A stretch of 64,000 bases of DNA from DAORHV01 sp964513925 (GCA_964513925.1 CAZENR010000001.1:88103-152102), one strand, 5' to 3'. Positions 51,625-60,718 are shown, counted from the stretch's first letter. Translations and numbers: made by a program. Notes: generated by a model not told the origin, from the sequence alone.

Positions 51625-52347
51625 GTGACACCCCGCATTTCCATTCTCGGCATTCCGGTCGATGCACTCACGCGCGAGCAGGCCGTGCAGCGCATGGTCG
51701 GTTGGCTTGAAATGGATGCACAGCACCACGTTGCTACGCCCAATCCGGAAATGCTGGTGGCAGCCACGCGCAATGCAGCGCTTGCAGACGCGTTGAAAGC
51801 AACCGATCTCAACATTCCAGACGGCGTAGGATTACTGTGGGCTGCCAAGCGGGCAGGCACGCCGCTGCCGCAACGCGTGACGGGAGTGGATGTCATGACC
51901 GATGTGTGCACCACGAGCGAAGGCCCAGTATTTCTTTTAGGCGCCTGGGGCGATACCGCCGAGCGCGCCGCTGTAGTCCTGCAGAAGCGCAATCCTCGCC
52001 TGCGCATTGCAGGAACGTATGCCGGCTCCCCTGCGACAGCGGAGGAGCAGCACATTGTCGATCGTATCAATGCATCCGGAGCCAGGGCGGTATTCGTGGC
52101 GTACGGAGTGCCCAGCCAAGAGTTATGGATTCGCCGCAATCTGCCCCGCATGCCAGGCGTGCGTATTGCCATGGGCGTGGGTGGAGCATTCGACTTTCTC
52201 GCAGGCAACCGCAAGCGCGCACCACGATGGTTGCAGCGCATTGCACTGGAATGGCTATGGCGCCTTATGCAAGAACCTTCAAGAGCAAGGCGGATCTTTA
52301 CGGCTACCGTCGTTTTTCCGCAACTGGTGCGAGCAGCCGGTCGTTAG
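51625..52347 (+). CDS. WecG/TagA/CpsF-family glycosyltransferase
   Basis: 240 residues from a GTG start. ISILGIPVDALTREQAVQRM, HHVATPNPEMLVAATRN, NIPDGVGLLWAAK, VTGVDVM and the late VAYGVPSQELWIRRN are the WecG/TagA family series. The family transfers N-acetylmannosamine or its uronic acid to a lipid-linked GlcNAc. The HexNAc dehydrogenase (15183) and WecB-like epimerase (56194) could supply UDP-ManNAcA. Its TAG interlocks with the TAA of the small convergent gene (TTAG, 52344-52347). Confidence 0.93.
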   Translation: MTPRISILGIPVDALTREQAVQRMVGWLEMDAQHHVATPNPEMLVAATRNAALADALKATDLNIPDGVGLLWAAKRAGTPLPQRVTGVDVMTDVCTTSEGPVFLLGAWGDTAERAAVVLQKRNPRLRIAGTYAGSPATAEEQHIVDRINASGARAVFVAYGVPSQELWIRRNLPRMPGVRIAMGVGGAFDFLAGNRKRAPRWLQRIALEWLWRLMQEPSRARRIFTATVVFPQLVRAAGR

Positions 52348-52694
52348 AGCGTGTCACCGTGCATGTATTTCTCCTCGATAATTTCCCACGGCTTGGTGGC
52401 ACTGACACGGACGTAATACGTTTGTGCGTTGGTCGTGACCACGAACGTGGAGCCTACGATTCCCGGCCGCAAAGGCAGCTCTTCCACATTGCCGATCATT
52501 TCTTCCGGGTGTGCTTTTTCCACCAGTTGAATCACCACTGGCACGGTTGCATGATCTGCCACCAACTCACCTTTTAGGTTTAGCGCGCTGCGTCCGGCGA
52601 CGGCAGCCGCGATAACCACGAGCATGGATATACCTATGGCAATGCCAACCGTCAGCCCGTAGTTTTTGTGGTGTGTGAGTTTTTCTAGATCCAT
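52344..52694 (-). CDS. Small membrane-anchored hypothetical protein
   Basis: 116 residues. A short N-terminus, one membrane helix (YGLTVGIAIGISMLVVIAAAVAG, about 12-34), then a ~75-residue outer domain with a likely beta pattern (STFVVTTNAQTYYVRVSA). Not recognised. TATACT lies 10 nt before the ATG with GGGGAG between, one of few purine-rich leaders here. Divergent from the FkbM gene at 52778. Confidence 0.75.
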   Translation of the reverse strand: MDLEKLTHHKNYGLTVGIAIGISMLVVIAAAVAGRSALNLKGELVADHATVPVVIQLVEKAHPEEMIGNVEELPLRPGIVGSTFVVTTNAQTYYVRVSATKPWEIIEEKYMHGDTL

Positions 52695-52777
52695 ATTTCT
52701 CCCCAGTATAGCACATTTTGTCTTCGGCAGACAGTGGGTACAGCCTGCGATACACTTTGCGTATCATCAGCTTTTCC

Positions 52778-53512
52778 ATGCGCCAATTCGCGGCGGCAAT
52801 TGCTACGCTTGCCCAAGCAATTCGCGAGGCATGCGCCATTTGCTGGTACGAGCTGTGCCACCCTGGAGCATTGCTGCCCACTCCATGGGGCGAGCTGTGC
52901 GTACGACCCTGGACCGCCGATAAATTCGTTGCGGCTTCGGTTGCCGCCTACCCGTTACCCAAGGCAGGGGACACGGTGTTGGACATTGGCGCGCATATTG
53001 GCGCGTACACACTGCGTGCGGCAGCCGCCGGAGCCAGAGTCATTGCATTCGAGCCGGAGCCGGATAATGTTTGTGCACTGCGAAAAAACGTCGGTCATTT
53101 GCCAGCAGTGCGCGTGGAGCAGCTTGCCATCGCTGCAACCACTGGAGAACGCACGCTTGGCGCGTCATTCGGGCGCAGTACCGGCGGCTGGTCGCTACTC
53201 AAAACACGAAGTATTCGCACGGTGCAGTGCGTCTCGTTGGCAGATGCCTGGAGGCAGTGGTCCTTAGACCGTGTCGCACTGTTGAAAATGGATATAGAAG
53301 GCGGGGAGTACGAAGTGCTGCTGTCGGCGCCTGTCTCCATCCTTTCCAGCATTGACCGTGTTGTTGTGGAAGTGCACGACAACTACCGCGGGCACGATGC
53401 GTCGCAGCTTGTAGTGTTTTTGGAGCAATCCGGTTTTTCGGTACAGATACGGCGGCATGTGCCATTTGGGCTTTCCATACTTGATTGTCGGCGCCTTTCG
53501 ACTGGGGATTGA
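52778..53512 (+). CDS. FkbM-family SAM-dependent methyltransferase
   Basis: 244 residues. TVLDIGAHIGAYTLRAAAAG, ARVIAFEPEPDNVCALRKNV and ALLKMDIEGGEYEVL are the FkbM series. It probably O-methylates a sugar. It is the second FkbM protein in the window, diverged from that at 16508 and lacking its hydrophobic N-terminus. The start (MRQFAAAIATL) follows the C/T-rich CAGCTTTTCC; TATCAT 10 nt upstream is a -10 candidate. gpmA follows after 54 nt with its own promoter. Confidence 0.9.
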   Translation: MRQFAAAIATLAQAIREACAICWYELCHPGALLPTPWGELCVRPWTADKFVAASVAAYPLPKAGDTVLDIGAHIGAYTLRAAAAGARVIAFEPEPDNVCALRKNVGHLPAVRVEQLAIAATTGERTLGASFGRSTGGWSLLKTRSIRTVQCVSLADAWRQWSLDRVALLKMDIEGGEYEVLLSAPVSILSSIDRVVVEVHDNYRGHDASQLVVFLEQSGFSVQIRRHVPFGLSILDCRRLSTGD

Positions 53513-53530
53513 GTGCTTGAAATACCATAT

Positions 53531-53558
53531 TTGCAACACGAATCCGTACTGCTACAGT
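53531..53558 (+). promoter_or_regulatory. gpmA promoter
   Basis: TTGCAA (53531-53536), 16-bp spacer, TACAGT (53553-53558); ATG follows after 8 nt. Confidence 0.6.
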
Positions 53559-53566
53559 GCGCCGGT

Positions 53567-54223
53567 ATGTCACTCCTCGTTCTCATTCGCCACGGCCAAT
53601 CGCAGTGGAATCTAGAAAATCGTTTTACCGGCTGGACAGATGTCCCGCTTACCGATCGTGGTGCCGCCGATGCGGCTCTTACCGGTAAGGCCATCAAGGA
53701 CATCAAGTTCGATTTGGCTTTTACATCCCGTCTCAAGCGCGCCAACGACACGCTGGCTACGGTGCTTGCGAATGCAGGAGCGAAGAACATTCCGACCGAA
53801 TTCGACTCTGCCTTAAACGAGCGCCACTACGGCGATTTGCAGGGCCTCAACAAAGCTGAGACATCGGAAAAGTACGGAGCAGACCAGGTGAAGCTCTGGC
53901 GTCGCAGCTACGACACCCGTCCGCCGAATGGCGAAAGCATGGCCGATTGCGAGCGCCGCACCATGCCGTTCTTCATGCAGTATGTGCTGCCCCACGTGCA
54001 AGCCGGCAAGAATGTGATCATTGCCGCACACGGTAACAGCTTGCGTCCGATCATGAAGTATCTGGAGAACCTGACCCCGGAGGCCGCTTCGGGTATGGAA
54101 ATCGGCTTGGTAACCCCATACGTCTACACATTCGAGGGCGCCAAGGTGACCGGCAAGAAGATCGTGGACGTTCCTGGCATTCAGAAGACGCAAGACGCGT
54201 CGGCCAAGGCTCCGGGAAAGTAG
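53567..54223 (+). CDS. gpmA: 2,3-bisphosphoglycerate-dependent phosphoglycerate mutase
   Basis: 218 residues. LVLIRHGQSQWNLENRFTGW has the phospho-accepting His9; ALNERHYGDLQGLNK, RRSYDTRPPNGESMADCERR and VIIAAHGNSLRP (second His) complete the dPGM family. It interconverts 3- and 2-phosphoglycerate in glycolysis. The length is slightly short of E. coli GpmA (250) and typical of the shorter bacterial form. No neighbour belongs to glycolysis. Confidence 0.96.
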   Translation: MSLLVLIRHGQSQWNLENRFTGWTDVPLTDRGAADAALTGKAIKDIKFDLAFTSRLKRANDTLATVLANAGAKNIPTEFDSALNERHYGDLQGLNKAETSEKYGADQVKLWRRSYDTRPPNGESMADCERRTMPFFMQYVLPHVQAGKNVIIAAHGNSLRPIMKYLENLTPEAASGMEIGLVTPYVYTFEGAKVTGKKIVDVPGIQKTQDASAKAPGK

Positions 54224-54277
54224 GTCTCCCTTGCTGTTTGCGCTGAATTCGGGCTGGGGCCGAAGCGGTTTTTGTGG

Positions 54278-54283
54278 TATACT
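54278..54283 (+). promoter_or_regulatory. -10 box of the GT87-like gene
   Basis: TATACT, 11 nt before the ATG at 54295. Confidence 0.45.
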
Positions 54284-54294
54284 GACGGGATTTC

Positions 54295-56157
54295 ATGTCG
54301 GTACACAAATACACACACCTGCCCCTGCTTTCCGATAGACGGTGCCTTGCCGCACTGGCGATAGCGCTGCTCTGCGTACTTGCCCAGGCGTTTTTGTACC
54401 AGCCGACCATGGACGCAGTGTTCGACATTGCTATCTATAAGGGCATCGGAGAGCGCGTGGTAGGCTTGCTGCACGGCGCTGCCGGCAACGTGGATAGCGA
54501 ATACCCGCCGTTGGCAACGCTGCTGTTTCTGCTTACTGCCGCAAACCGCTTGCCAATGTCGTTTGGTACGACATGGCTGCTATTGATGACGTTCTACATC
54601 TCTATCGCTACAGCGTACGCCGTATTTGTGTTGCGCGACCGCCATGCTTGGCTTGTTCCGGCGTGTATCGCACTCACTGTTTTTGTCACGGGGCCGGAAA
54701 TGATGTTCGGCCGCTATGACGCAGTGGTGGCGTTGTTGCTACTGCTTACGTTGCGCGCACGAGCGAATGAGCGCTTTGTTCATAGCGCCGCGTTTTTGGC
54801 GCTCGCCATTGGAGTGAAGGTAGTCCCAGTTCTTGTGGTTCCCGCATTGTTTGCCACTGCTCCCAAGCGCGCCTGGCGCAGCATGGCAGTGGGTTTGTGT
54901 ATTGGTGCAGTACTTTCGTTTGCGATTCCGGCGCTCATCATGGGGCCGGGATTGACGGTGCAGAACACGCTCCACATGCTTTCGTACCACAGCGGTCGCG
55001 AAGTGCAGCTGGAAAGCATGTGGTCCGCCGCGTATGCCGGCGCCAAGGCCATGTTCGGCCAACGTTCGCCGGTCGGATCGGGTCATCTTTCGGTTATCAA
55101 CACCGATTTGGGTTCGGAGTGGCTTACGGTCTCAAAAGTACTCATTCTCTCATCGGTTGCTTTGCTTACGGCATTGGCTTGGGTGCGCCGCCGCGCCGAT
55201 GCCGACACCATGATCGCAGGCGTGCTGGCTTTGGCCGTAGCGCTGAGTCCGGTGTTTTCGCCGCAGTACGTGGTATGGATTGTGCCGCTCTTGTTTGCAT
55301 GGGTAGCCGTGCGATGGATGAGTCATCAGCGAGCACCGGTGCTGCAGGTGGGTTTGCTGGCGGCAGTCATTGGCTTTAGCACGCAGTGGATTTTCCCATT
55401 GCATTACTCCAGCGTCATCGAACAAGAGCCCATGGCGCTGTTTGTCCTCAACGTACGGAATGCCGCCGTGTTCGTTGCGGCACTTGTCTTGCTGAGTCAT
55501 GCAATTTGGCCGCATCGTTTTGCACGCCGAATGTCCGTACGGCACGCGCTCGTTCGTTTGGGGGCGGATGCGTCGTTGTTACTCTTGGCACTGGTAGCGA
55601 TGCGCATGCTGGCAGCCACCCATGCATTGGGGCTGCCGACCGTCCACTACGAGCAAGATGCAGCCTTGCACGGTGCGGCGCCCGGTTCGCCGTTTTCCAT
55701 GGATGCGCCCGTTGGCGAAATGCCCGTGCGGGCTTCGTTGTTCATTCCCGATACGGTGAACGACGGCCGTTTCTACCTCAAGGCCGATGACTGCTTCACG
55801 GCATTTGCCGTCAACGGGGTGGAAGTCCCCGAGGCCGCCTTCTGTGACGATGGCCGTAACGTCGACTTGTCCGCATACGTGCAGCCAGGACGCAACACGA
55901 TTACCGCCACCATCAAGAATGTCGTGGGGCCGACGGGTTTTACGATGTTGCCTGCGACGATGACGCCGTTGCTTTGGGTCATTGCCGGAGCCGTGTTCGT
56001 ACTCGCTTGGTTCACGGCACAGGGGGTGCTCTCCGTGATCGTCGCATATGCCAGCACATGCTCCGGCACACACCACCCTGCCGGTGTCTGCGTCGACATT
56101 CGTGAGCGTGTACATGCAGTCCTGCAAGTATCATTATTGGAAATGTCCGTGGCGTAG
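54295..56157 (+). CDS. GT87-like membrane mannosyltransferase with extra C-terminal domain
   Basis: 620 residues. About 11 membrane helices occupy residues 20-440. The first loop (FDIAIYKGIGERVVG, then DSEYPPLATLLFLL) has the D...EYPP pattern of GT87/DUF2029 polyprenyl-dependent mannosyltransferases. GRYDAVVALLLLL and IGVKVVPVLVVPAL are also typical. Residues about 460-565 form a soluble region with alternating hydrophobic residues, possibly a beta-sandwich. A final membrane helix follows. The soluble domain is unusual for GT87 and could bind the growing glycan. Confidence 0.75.
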   Translation: MSVHKYTHLPLLSDRRCLAALAIALLCVLAQAFLYQPTMDAVFDIAIYKGIGERVVGLLHGAAGNVDSEYPPLATLLFLLTAANRLPMSFGTTWLLLMTFYISIATAYAVFVLRDRHAWLVPACIALTVFVTGPEMMFGRYDAVVALLLLLTLRARANERFVHSAAFLALAIGVKVVPVLVVPALFATAPKRAWRSMAVGLCIGAVLSFAIPALIMGPGLTVQNTLHMLSYHSGREVQLESMWSAAYAGAKAMFGQRSPVGSGHLSVINTDLGSEWLTVSKVLILSSVALLTALAWVRRRADADTMIAGVLALAVALSPVFSPQYVVWIVPLLFAWVAVRWMSHQRAPVLQVGLLAAVIGFSTQWIFPLHYSSVIEQEPMALFVLNVRNAAVFVAALVLLSHAIWPHRFARRMSVRHALVRLGADASLLLLALVAMRMLAATHALGLPTVHYEQDAALHGAAPGSPFSMDAPVGEMPVRASLFIPDTVNDGRFYLKADDCFTAFAVNGVEVPEAAFCDDGRNVDLSAYVQPGRNTITATIKNVVGPTGFTMLPATMTPLLWVIAGAVFVLAWFTAQGVLSVIVAYASTCSGTHHPAGVCVDIRERVHAVLQVSLLEMSVA

Positions 56158-56193
56158 CTTGGACGCGGACGTGGTATAGTGCGCGCGTTTTCC

Positions 56194-57525
56194 ATGCCAG
56201 ACATCACTTTTAAGAATCGTGCCGAATTCGAGGCGCTCCTGCGCGGTACGGCCACGCATGTGCATCTCATTCTCATTGCAACCAAGCCCGATATCATCAA
56301 GCAAATTCCCTTATATAAGGAACTGCGGACACGGGGGCATTGCGTGCTGCTTGGACATACCGGCCAACACTATGACACCAATTTGAGCGGCGGCATGCTT
56401 GCCGAGTTCGGCGTGGAACCGGATTTCAACTTGAATGTCCGCGGCAGCATGCACGAGGTGGTCAGCCAGATTATCGGACGCCTCGGCGACATTATCGGTG
56501 AGTGCAAACAGGCCGGGAAAATAGTCATTCCTTACGTGCACGGCGATACCACTACCGCAATGGCGGCCAGCAATGCAGGGTATTGTCACGGTTTTGCATC
56601 GGTTCACGTGGAGGCAGGCATTCGCACGCTTACGCCCGACTACGCCAAATTCTTCGGCAAGAAAGGTATTCGATCCGGCATCGACCCCGAAGCTTGGCGC
56701 ACGTTTCTTGCTGACAAGGCCAATTGGAAACGCGGAAGCCAAGAGCCGTATCCAGAGCAATTCAACACCCGTTGCAGCGAGGCCGCCACTGGCATTCATC
56801 TGGCTCCCGTGGCATTGGACCAGGAATTCATGATTGCAGAAGGCTTTGCCGAAGATCGCATTTTCGTCGTCGGCAATTCCGTCGTGGATGCCACGCAAGA
56901 AGCCTTGTCTCGAGCCGCCAATTCCACAATCTTCGACAAGTACCCGCTGCTAAGCGATGGCGACTTCGTGCGCTTCTGCGTACACCGCCGGGAAAACTGC
57001 CTCTCCGAGTCGCGCTTCCGGGCCATTTACGATGCCATGGTCACGCTGGTCAGGCAGGGGAGGAAGGTGTTGCTCATCAACATGATTCAAACCAACGCCG
57101 CATTCGATAGGTTTGGCCTGCGCGGCGAAATCGAAGCATTGGCCAAGACGCACAACAACTTCATTCTGTCGCCGGTGTGGAGCGAGTACGGAGACGTCAT
57201 TGCCGCCATGAGCAAGGCAGCCGTGTGCGCCACGGATTCGGGTTCCATGCAGGAAGAAATGAACGTGCTGGGCGTACCCTGCGTGACGTTGCGCTTCGGC
57301 AGCGATCGCAGTGAGTCTGCCATGAACGGCGGCAACATCATCGCGCCGCCTGTGGATACGCAGCTGATCGTGCAGCTCATTGAGTACGCATGGGACAATC
57401 GCAGCATGCGCCAGGCGCCAAAGATGTACGGCCGCAACGTGAGTGCCGCGTGCATCGATGCAGTCGAACAAGTGCTGAAGACCTGCCAGGTCTTTCGCAG
57501 CGACGAAGAGCGCCTTGGCTTGTAG
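56194..57525 (+). CDS. wecB: UDP-N-acetylglucosamine 2-epimerase (WecB-like, enlarged)
   Basis: 443 residues. VHGDTTTAMAASNAG, SVHVEAGIRTLTPD, CVHRRENCLS, LSPVWSEYGDVIAAMSKA and TDSGSMQEEMNVLGVPCVTLR are WecB/MnaA signatures. It converts UDP-GlcNAc to UDP-ManNAc. The protein is about 65 residues longer than usual. The excess lies mostly between HVEAGIRT and the GIHLAPVALDQEF segment (GKKGIRSGIDPEAWRTFLAD and neighbours), where normal enzymes have a short EE-NR loop. TATAGT is 13 nt before the ATG; GCGTTTTCC precedes it. The product could feed the HexNAc dehydrogenase at 15183. Confidence 0.88.
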   Translation: MPDITFKNRAEFEALLRGTATHVHLILIATKPDIIKQIPLYKELRTRGHCVLLGHTGQHYDTNLSGGMLAEFGVEPDFNLNVRGSMHEVVSQIIGRLGDIIGECKQAGKIVIPYVHGDTTTAMAASNAGYCHGFASVHVEAGIRTLTPDYAKFFGKKGIRSGIDPEAWRTFLADKANWKRGSQEPYPEQFNTRCSEAATGIHLAPVALDQEFMIAEGFAEDRIFVVGNSVVDATQEALSRAANSTIFDKYPLLSDGDFVRFCVHRRENCLSESRFRAIYDAMVTLVRQGRKVLLINMIQTNAAFDRFGLRGEIEALAKTHNNFILSPVWSEYGDVIAAMSKAAVCATDSGSMQEEMNVLGVPCVTLRFGSDRSESAMNGGNIIAPPVDTQLIVQLIEYAWDNRSMRQAPKMYGRNVSAACIDAVEQVLKTCQVFRSDEERLGL

Positions 57526-57550
57526 CGTTCACAGCAGGCGGTGAGTGGTG

Positions 57551-57556
57551 CATACT
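57551..57556 (+). promoter_or_regulatory. -10 box of the O-antigen-ligase-like gene
   Basis: CATACT, 7 nt before the ATG at 57564. Confidence 0.45.
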
Positions 57557-57563
57557 CTGCTCC

Positions 57564-58967
57564 ATGCAGCGACTTCGAGAAGGACTAACGTTGGCACTCA
57601 TCGTTCTGTTGCCGTTCCATGCGTTTGGCGTCACGGTGCTGACTCGCCTCTTTGTTGGCCCCGGGCATGCGCCGCTTGCCTGGCTTGCGCTCTGGAAAGA
57701 AGTACTCGTTTTCGCGCTCATTGCAATCGCGTTTACCGAGTTTGTTTCCAAACAGTTTTCCAGACAATCGTCGCAACCTTCCATCGATAGCATCGATCGC
57801 CTGGTGTTTTTCTTCGTGCTCGTTGCGCTGTTTGTCACTGGGCTCAATTTTGCCGGCTGGGGTCCGCTCTTGTATGGCGCCAAGTACGATCTGGTTCCGC
57901 TGTTACTTCTTGGCGTATTGAAACTAGTGCCTTGGTCTACGGCGTTTGGCCAGCGCGCTTTGCGAGCGCTTATCGCTGCCGGTTGTGTTGTTTCCGTGCT
58001 GGGTTTTGCAAGTTTGGCGCTGCCCCAAAGCGTATTTTCTGCACTCGGGTACTCCGATCTGCACTCGTTGTACATACCGTCCGGCCCGCTGGCGCCGTTC
58101 CAGCAACTTGGCGGCAGCGCGTTGCGCCGCGTACAAAGTGTCATGAGTGGGCCCAATCAGCTTGGCATCTGGCTGCTGCTGCCCATAGCCGCGGCTTCGG
58201 TGTTGTTATGGCGCCAGCCGAAGCAACTTCGCTGGCGTAGCGGTGTGGCAGCGTGTGCATTTGTGTTGGTTTGCGGACTGCTATTCACCGCATCGCGGTC
58301 GGCTGCCATCGCCATGACCGTCATGCTGCTTGTGGGCGTTGCATGGGCCAACATGCTGGGGAAAGCCAAGCGACAACTGCTACGCATTGCCATTGCCGCC
58401 TGCGTCTTTGTAACGCTACTCGTCGTGCTGTTCCCGGATTTGGTGATTCGTTCTGCCTCATCGCAAGACCACCTTGCACGTCCTCTGCAGGCACTGGAAC
58501 GCATCAGTGCCCATCCGCTTGGCTTGGGATTGGGCACGGCCGGTCCGGCGACCAATCGTTTCAGCGATGCATGTGTGCATTTGGAGCAAGGTGCCGATGC
58601 CTCTTGGGCGGCGCAACATCCGCAACTGTGTGTTTTTGTAGGCGATGTGCAGGTACAGCCCACGCCGAACACTGGCGCATCCTGCGATTGTCCTTCCTTG
58701 CCCGAGAACTGGTATTTGCAACTGGGAGTGGAAACCGGCGTGCCGGGAATGCTGCTGTTCATTGCATTGCTCTTCTACGTATTGCAGTCCTTGCGCGCCG
58801 CAGTTATGACATCCGTTGTAGCCATGCCCGCCGCCATGGCGCTGCTTGGAGTGGCGGTTGCAGGCTTGTTCCTGCACGCCTGGGAAGATGCTGCAGTGGC
58901 GTATACCGTCTGGATATTGGCCGCAATAGGGCTTTCCGGACAGAAGCCCAAAGAACCTGCTGCATAG
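57564..58967 (+). CDS. O-antigen ligase/polymerase family membrane protein (Wzy/WaaL-like)
   Basis: 467 residues with about 11 membrane helices. LLFTASRSAAIAMTVMLLVG and HPLGLGLGTAGPATNRF, then a long outer loop and NWYLQLGVETGVPGMLLFI, match the Wzy_C/O-antigen-ligase pattern. The family joins or polymerises lipid-linked glycans on the outer face. The long loop carries five cysteines (for example CDCPS), which may form disulfides; the DsbA-like lipoprotein could serve them. The start at 57564 is given by the first helix and the upstream -10. Confidence 0.85.
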   Translation: MQRLREGLTLALIVLLPFHAFGVTVLTRLFVGPGHAPLAWLALWKEVLVFALIAIAFTEFVSKQFSRQSSQPSIDSIDRLVFFFVLVALFVTGLNFAGWGPLLYGAKYDLVPLLLLGVLKLVPWSTAFGQRALRALIAAGCVVSVLGFASLALPQSVFSALGYSDLHSLYIPSGPLAPFQQLGGSALRRVQSVMSGPNQLGIWLLLPIAAASVLLWRQPKQLRWRSGVAACAFVLVCGLLFTASRSAAIAMTVMLLVGVAWANMLGKAKRQLLRIAIAACVFVTLLVVLFPDLVIRSASSQDHLARPLQALERISAHPLGLGLGTAGPATNRFSDACVHLEQGADASWAAQHPQLCVFVGDVQVQPTPNTGASCDCPSLPENWYLQLGVETGVPGMLLFIALLFYVLQSLRAAVMTSVVAMPAAMALLGVAVAGLFLHAWEDAAVAYTVWILAAIGLSGQKPKEPAA

Positions 58968-58982
58968 GGTCGAGCTCTGTTG

Positions 58983-58988
58983 TATCCT
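58983..58988 (+). promoter_or_regulatory. -10 box of guaA
   Basis: TATCCT, 6 nt before GTG 58995; leaderless geometry with a GTG start. Confidence 0.5.
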
Positions 58989-58994
58989 CACCGC

Positions 58995-60718
58995 GTGAAG
59001 CACGCACGCAGCATCATCGTTTTGGATTTCGGCGGGCAGTACGCCCACTTAATTGCCAGCCGCATCCGCCGCTTCGGCTACTACTCCGAAATCCGCGCTC
59101 CCGAAACCCCGGCGTCGGAGCTTGCCGGTGCCGCTGGTATCATTTTGTCCGGTGGGCCGCAGAGCGTGTACGACAAAGGCAGCCCCCAAGCAGACCCGAA
59201 AATTCTCGATCTCAACATCCCGGTGCTTGGTCTGTGCTACGGCTTGCAATGGATCGCTCAAGCACTGGGCGGCAAGGTGACATCCGGCCATGTAAAGGAG
59301 TACGGCAAAACGCCAGTTGCAATTACAGGAAAGCAAAGCCAGATCTTTGCCGGTGTGCCGAAGCAGTGCACGGTCTGGATGTCCCATGGCGACGAGGCCA
59401 GCCAGTTGCCGGAGGGCTTTTCTAGCATCGCTTCCTCGCAAACCTGTAGGAATGCGGGGTTCTCCAATGAAGCACGGCGTATTTACGCACTGCAGTTCCA
59501 CCCCGAAGTCACTCACAGCGAACACGGGCTGACCATGCTCAAGAACTTTGCGGATCTGTGCGAGCCGGCACCCTGGTCCATGGATGGCTATGCATCGTTG
59601 GTTGCCGAAGAGATCAAGCGCGATGTCGGTGACAGAAAGGTGTTCATGCTGGTGTCCGGCGGCGTGGATTCCACGGTGGCATTCGTGTTGCTCAACAAAG
59701 TCTTGGGCCGTCGCCGCGTGGAAGGATTGCTGGTCGATACCGGCCTCATGCGCAAAGACGAGGTGTTGCTCATTCAAGAGGCGTTCAAGAAGCTTGGCAT
59801 CGATAACTTGCATGCCGTAGACGCCTCCGAAGAATTTTTCGGCAAACTCAAGGGCGTTCACGACCCGGAGCGCAAGCGGAAGGCGATTGGCGACACATTC
59901 TTAGACGTGCAGAAGCGCGTGGGAGACAAAATGAACATCAGCATGCAAGACGGCTGGATGCTGGGGCAGGGGACCATCTACCCGGATACCATTGAGACCG
60001 GTGGCACCAAGCATGCCGATCACATCAAGACGCACCACAACCGCGTGCAGGCGGTGCAGGACATGATCGACGCCGGTCTGGTGATAGAGCCGCTGAAGGA
60101 TTTGTACAAAGACGAGGTACGCATGTTGGGTGAAGAGCTGGGCTTGCCGCACGATTTGGTGTGGCGGCATCCGTTCCCGGGCCCCGGCCTGGGCGTGCGC
60201 ATTCTCTGTGGCGAAACGCCGGCACCCACTGCGGAGGCCAAACTGGAATCCGGACATGCGCATGCCGTATTGCCCGTGCGCTCCGTTGGCGTGCAGGGAG
60301 ACGGCAGAACATACCGCTTGGCCGTGGCGTTGTTTCAGGAGAGTACGACCGAAGTCGGCGATCAGTTACTGGAGTTGGCAACAGTCATCCCCAATACCCA
60401 TCGCACGCTTAACCGAGTCTTGCTGTGTACATCACACGCCAAGCCGTTTACCCCGGTGTTCACTCCCGGCTTTGTCACTCGCGATCGTGCAGATCTGCTG
60501 CGCGAAGCCGATGCAATCGTGACCGAAGAAATGCACGCAGCCGGATTGTATGACAGCATTTGGCAGTTTCCGGTCGTGCTGTTGCCCGTGGGCGAGAAGC
60601 CTGGCGGACAATCTATCGTGCTGCGCCCCATTGCCTCGCACGATGCCATGACCGCAAATGCCGTCCCCTTGCCTGCCAAGGTACTCCGCGTCATGACCGA
60701 CCGCATTATGAAGCTCAG
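58995..60718 (+). CDS. guaA: GMP synthase (glutamine-hydrolysing), C-terminus lost in a gap
   Basis: Domain 1 is a class I glutamine amidotransferase with Cys in LGLCYGLQW and His/Glu in QFHPEVTH. Domain 2 has the ATP-pyrophosphatase loop LVSGGVDSTVAF. Domain 3, for dimerisation, contains HPFPGPGLGVRI, VTNxH-like PNTHRTL and RPIASHDAMTA. It converts XMP to GMP. Translation is intact to RIMKL at the N run; about 20-25 C-terminal residues are missing. The GTG start at 58995 is preferred over TTG 58980 because TATCCT sits 6 nt before it and the family begins there. Confidence 0.96.
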
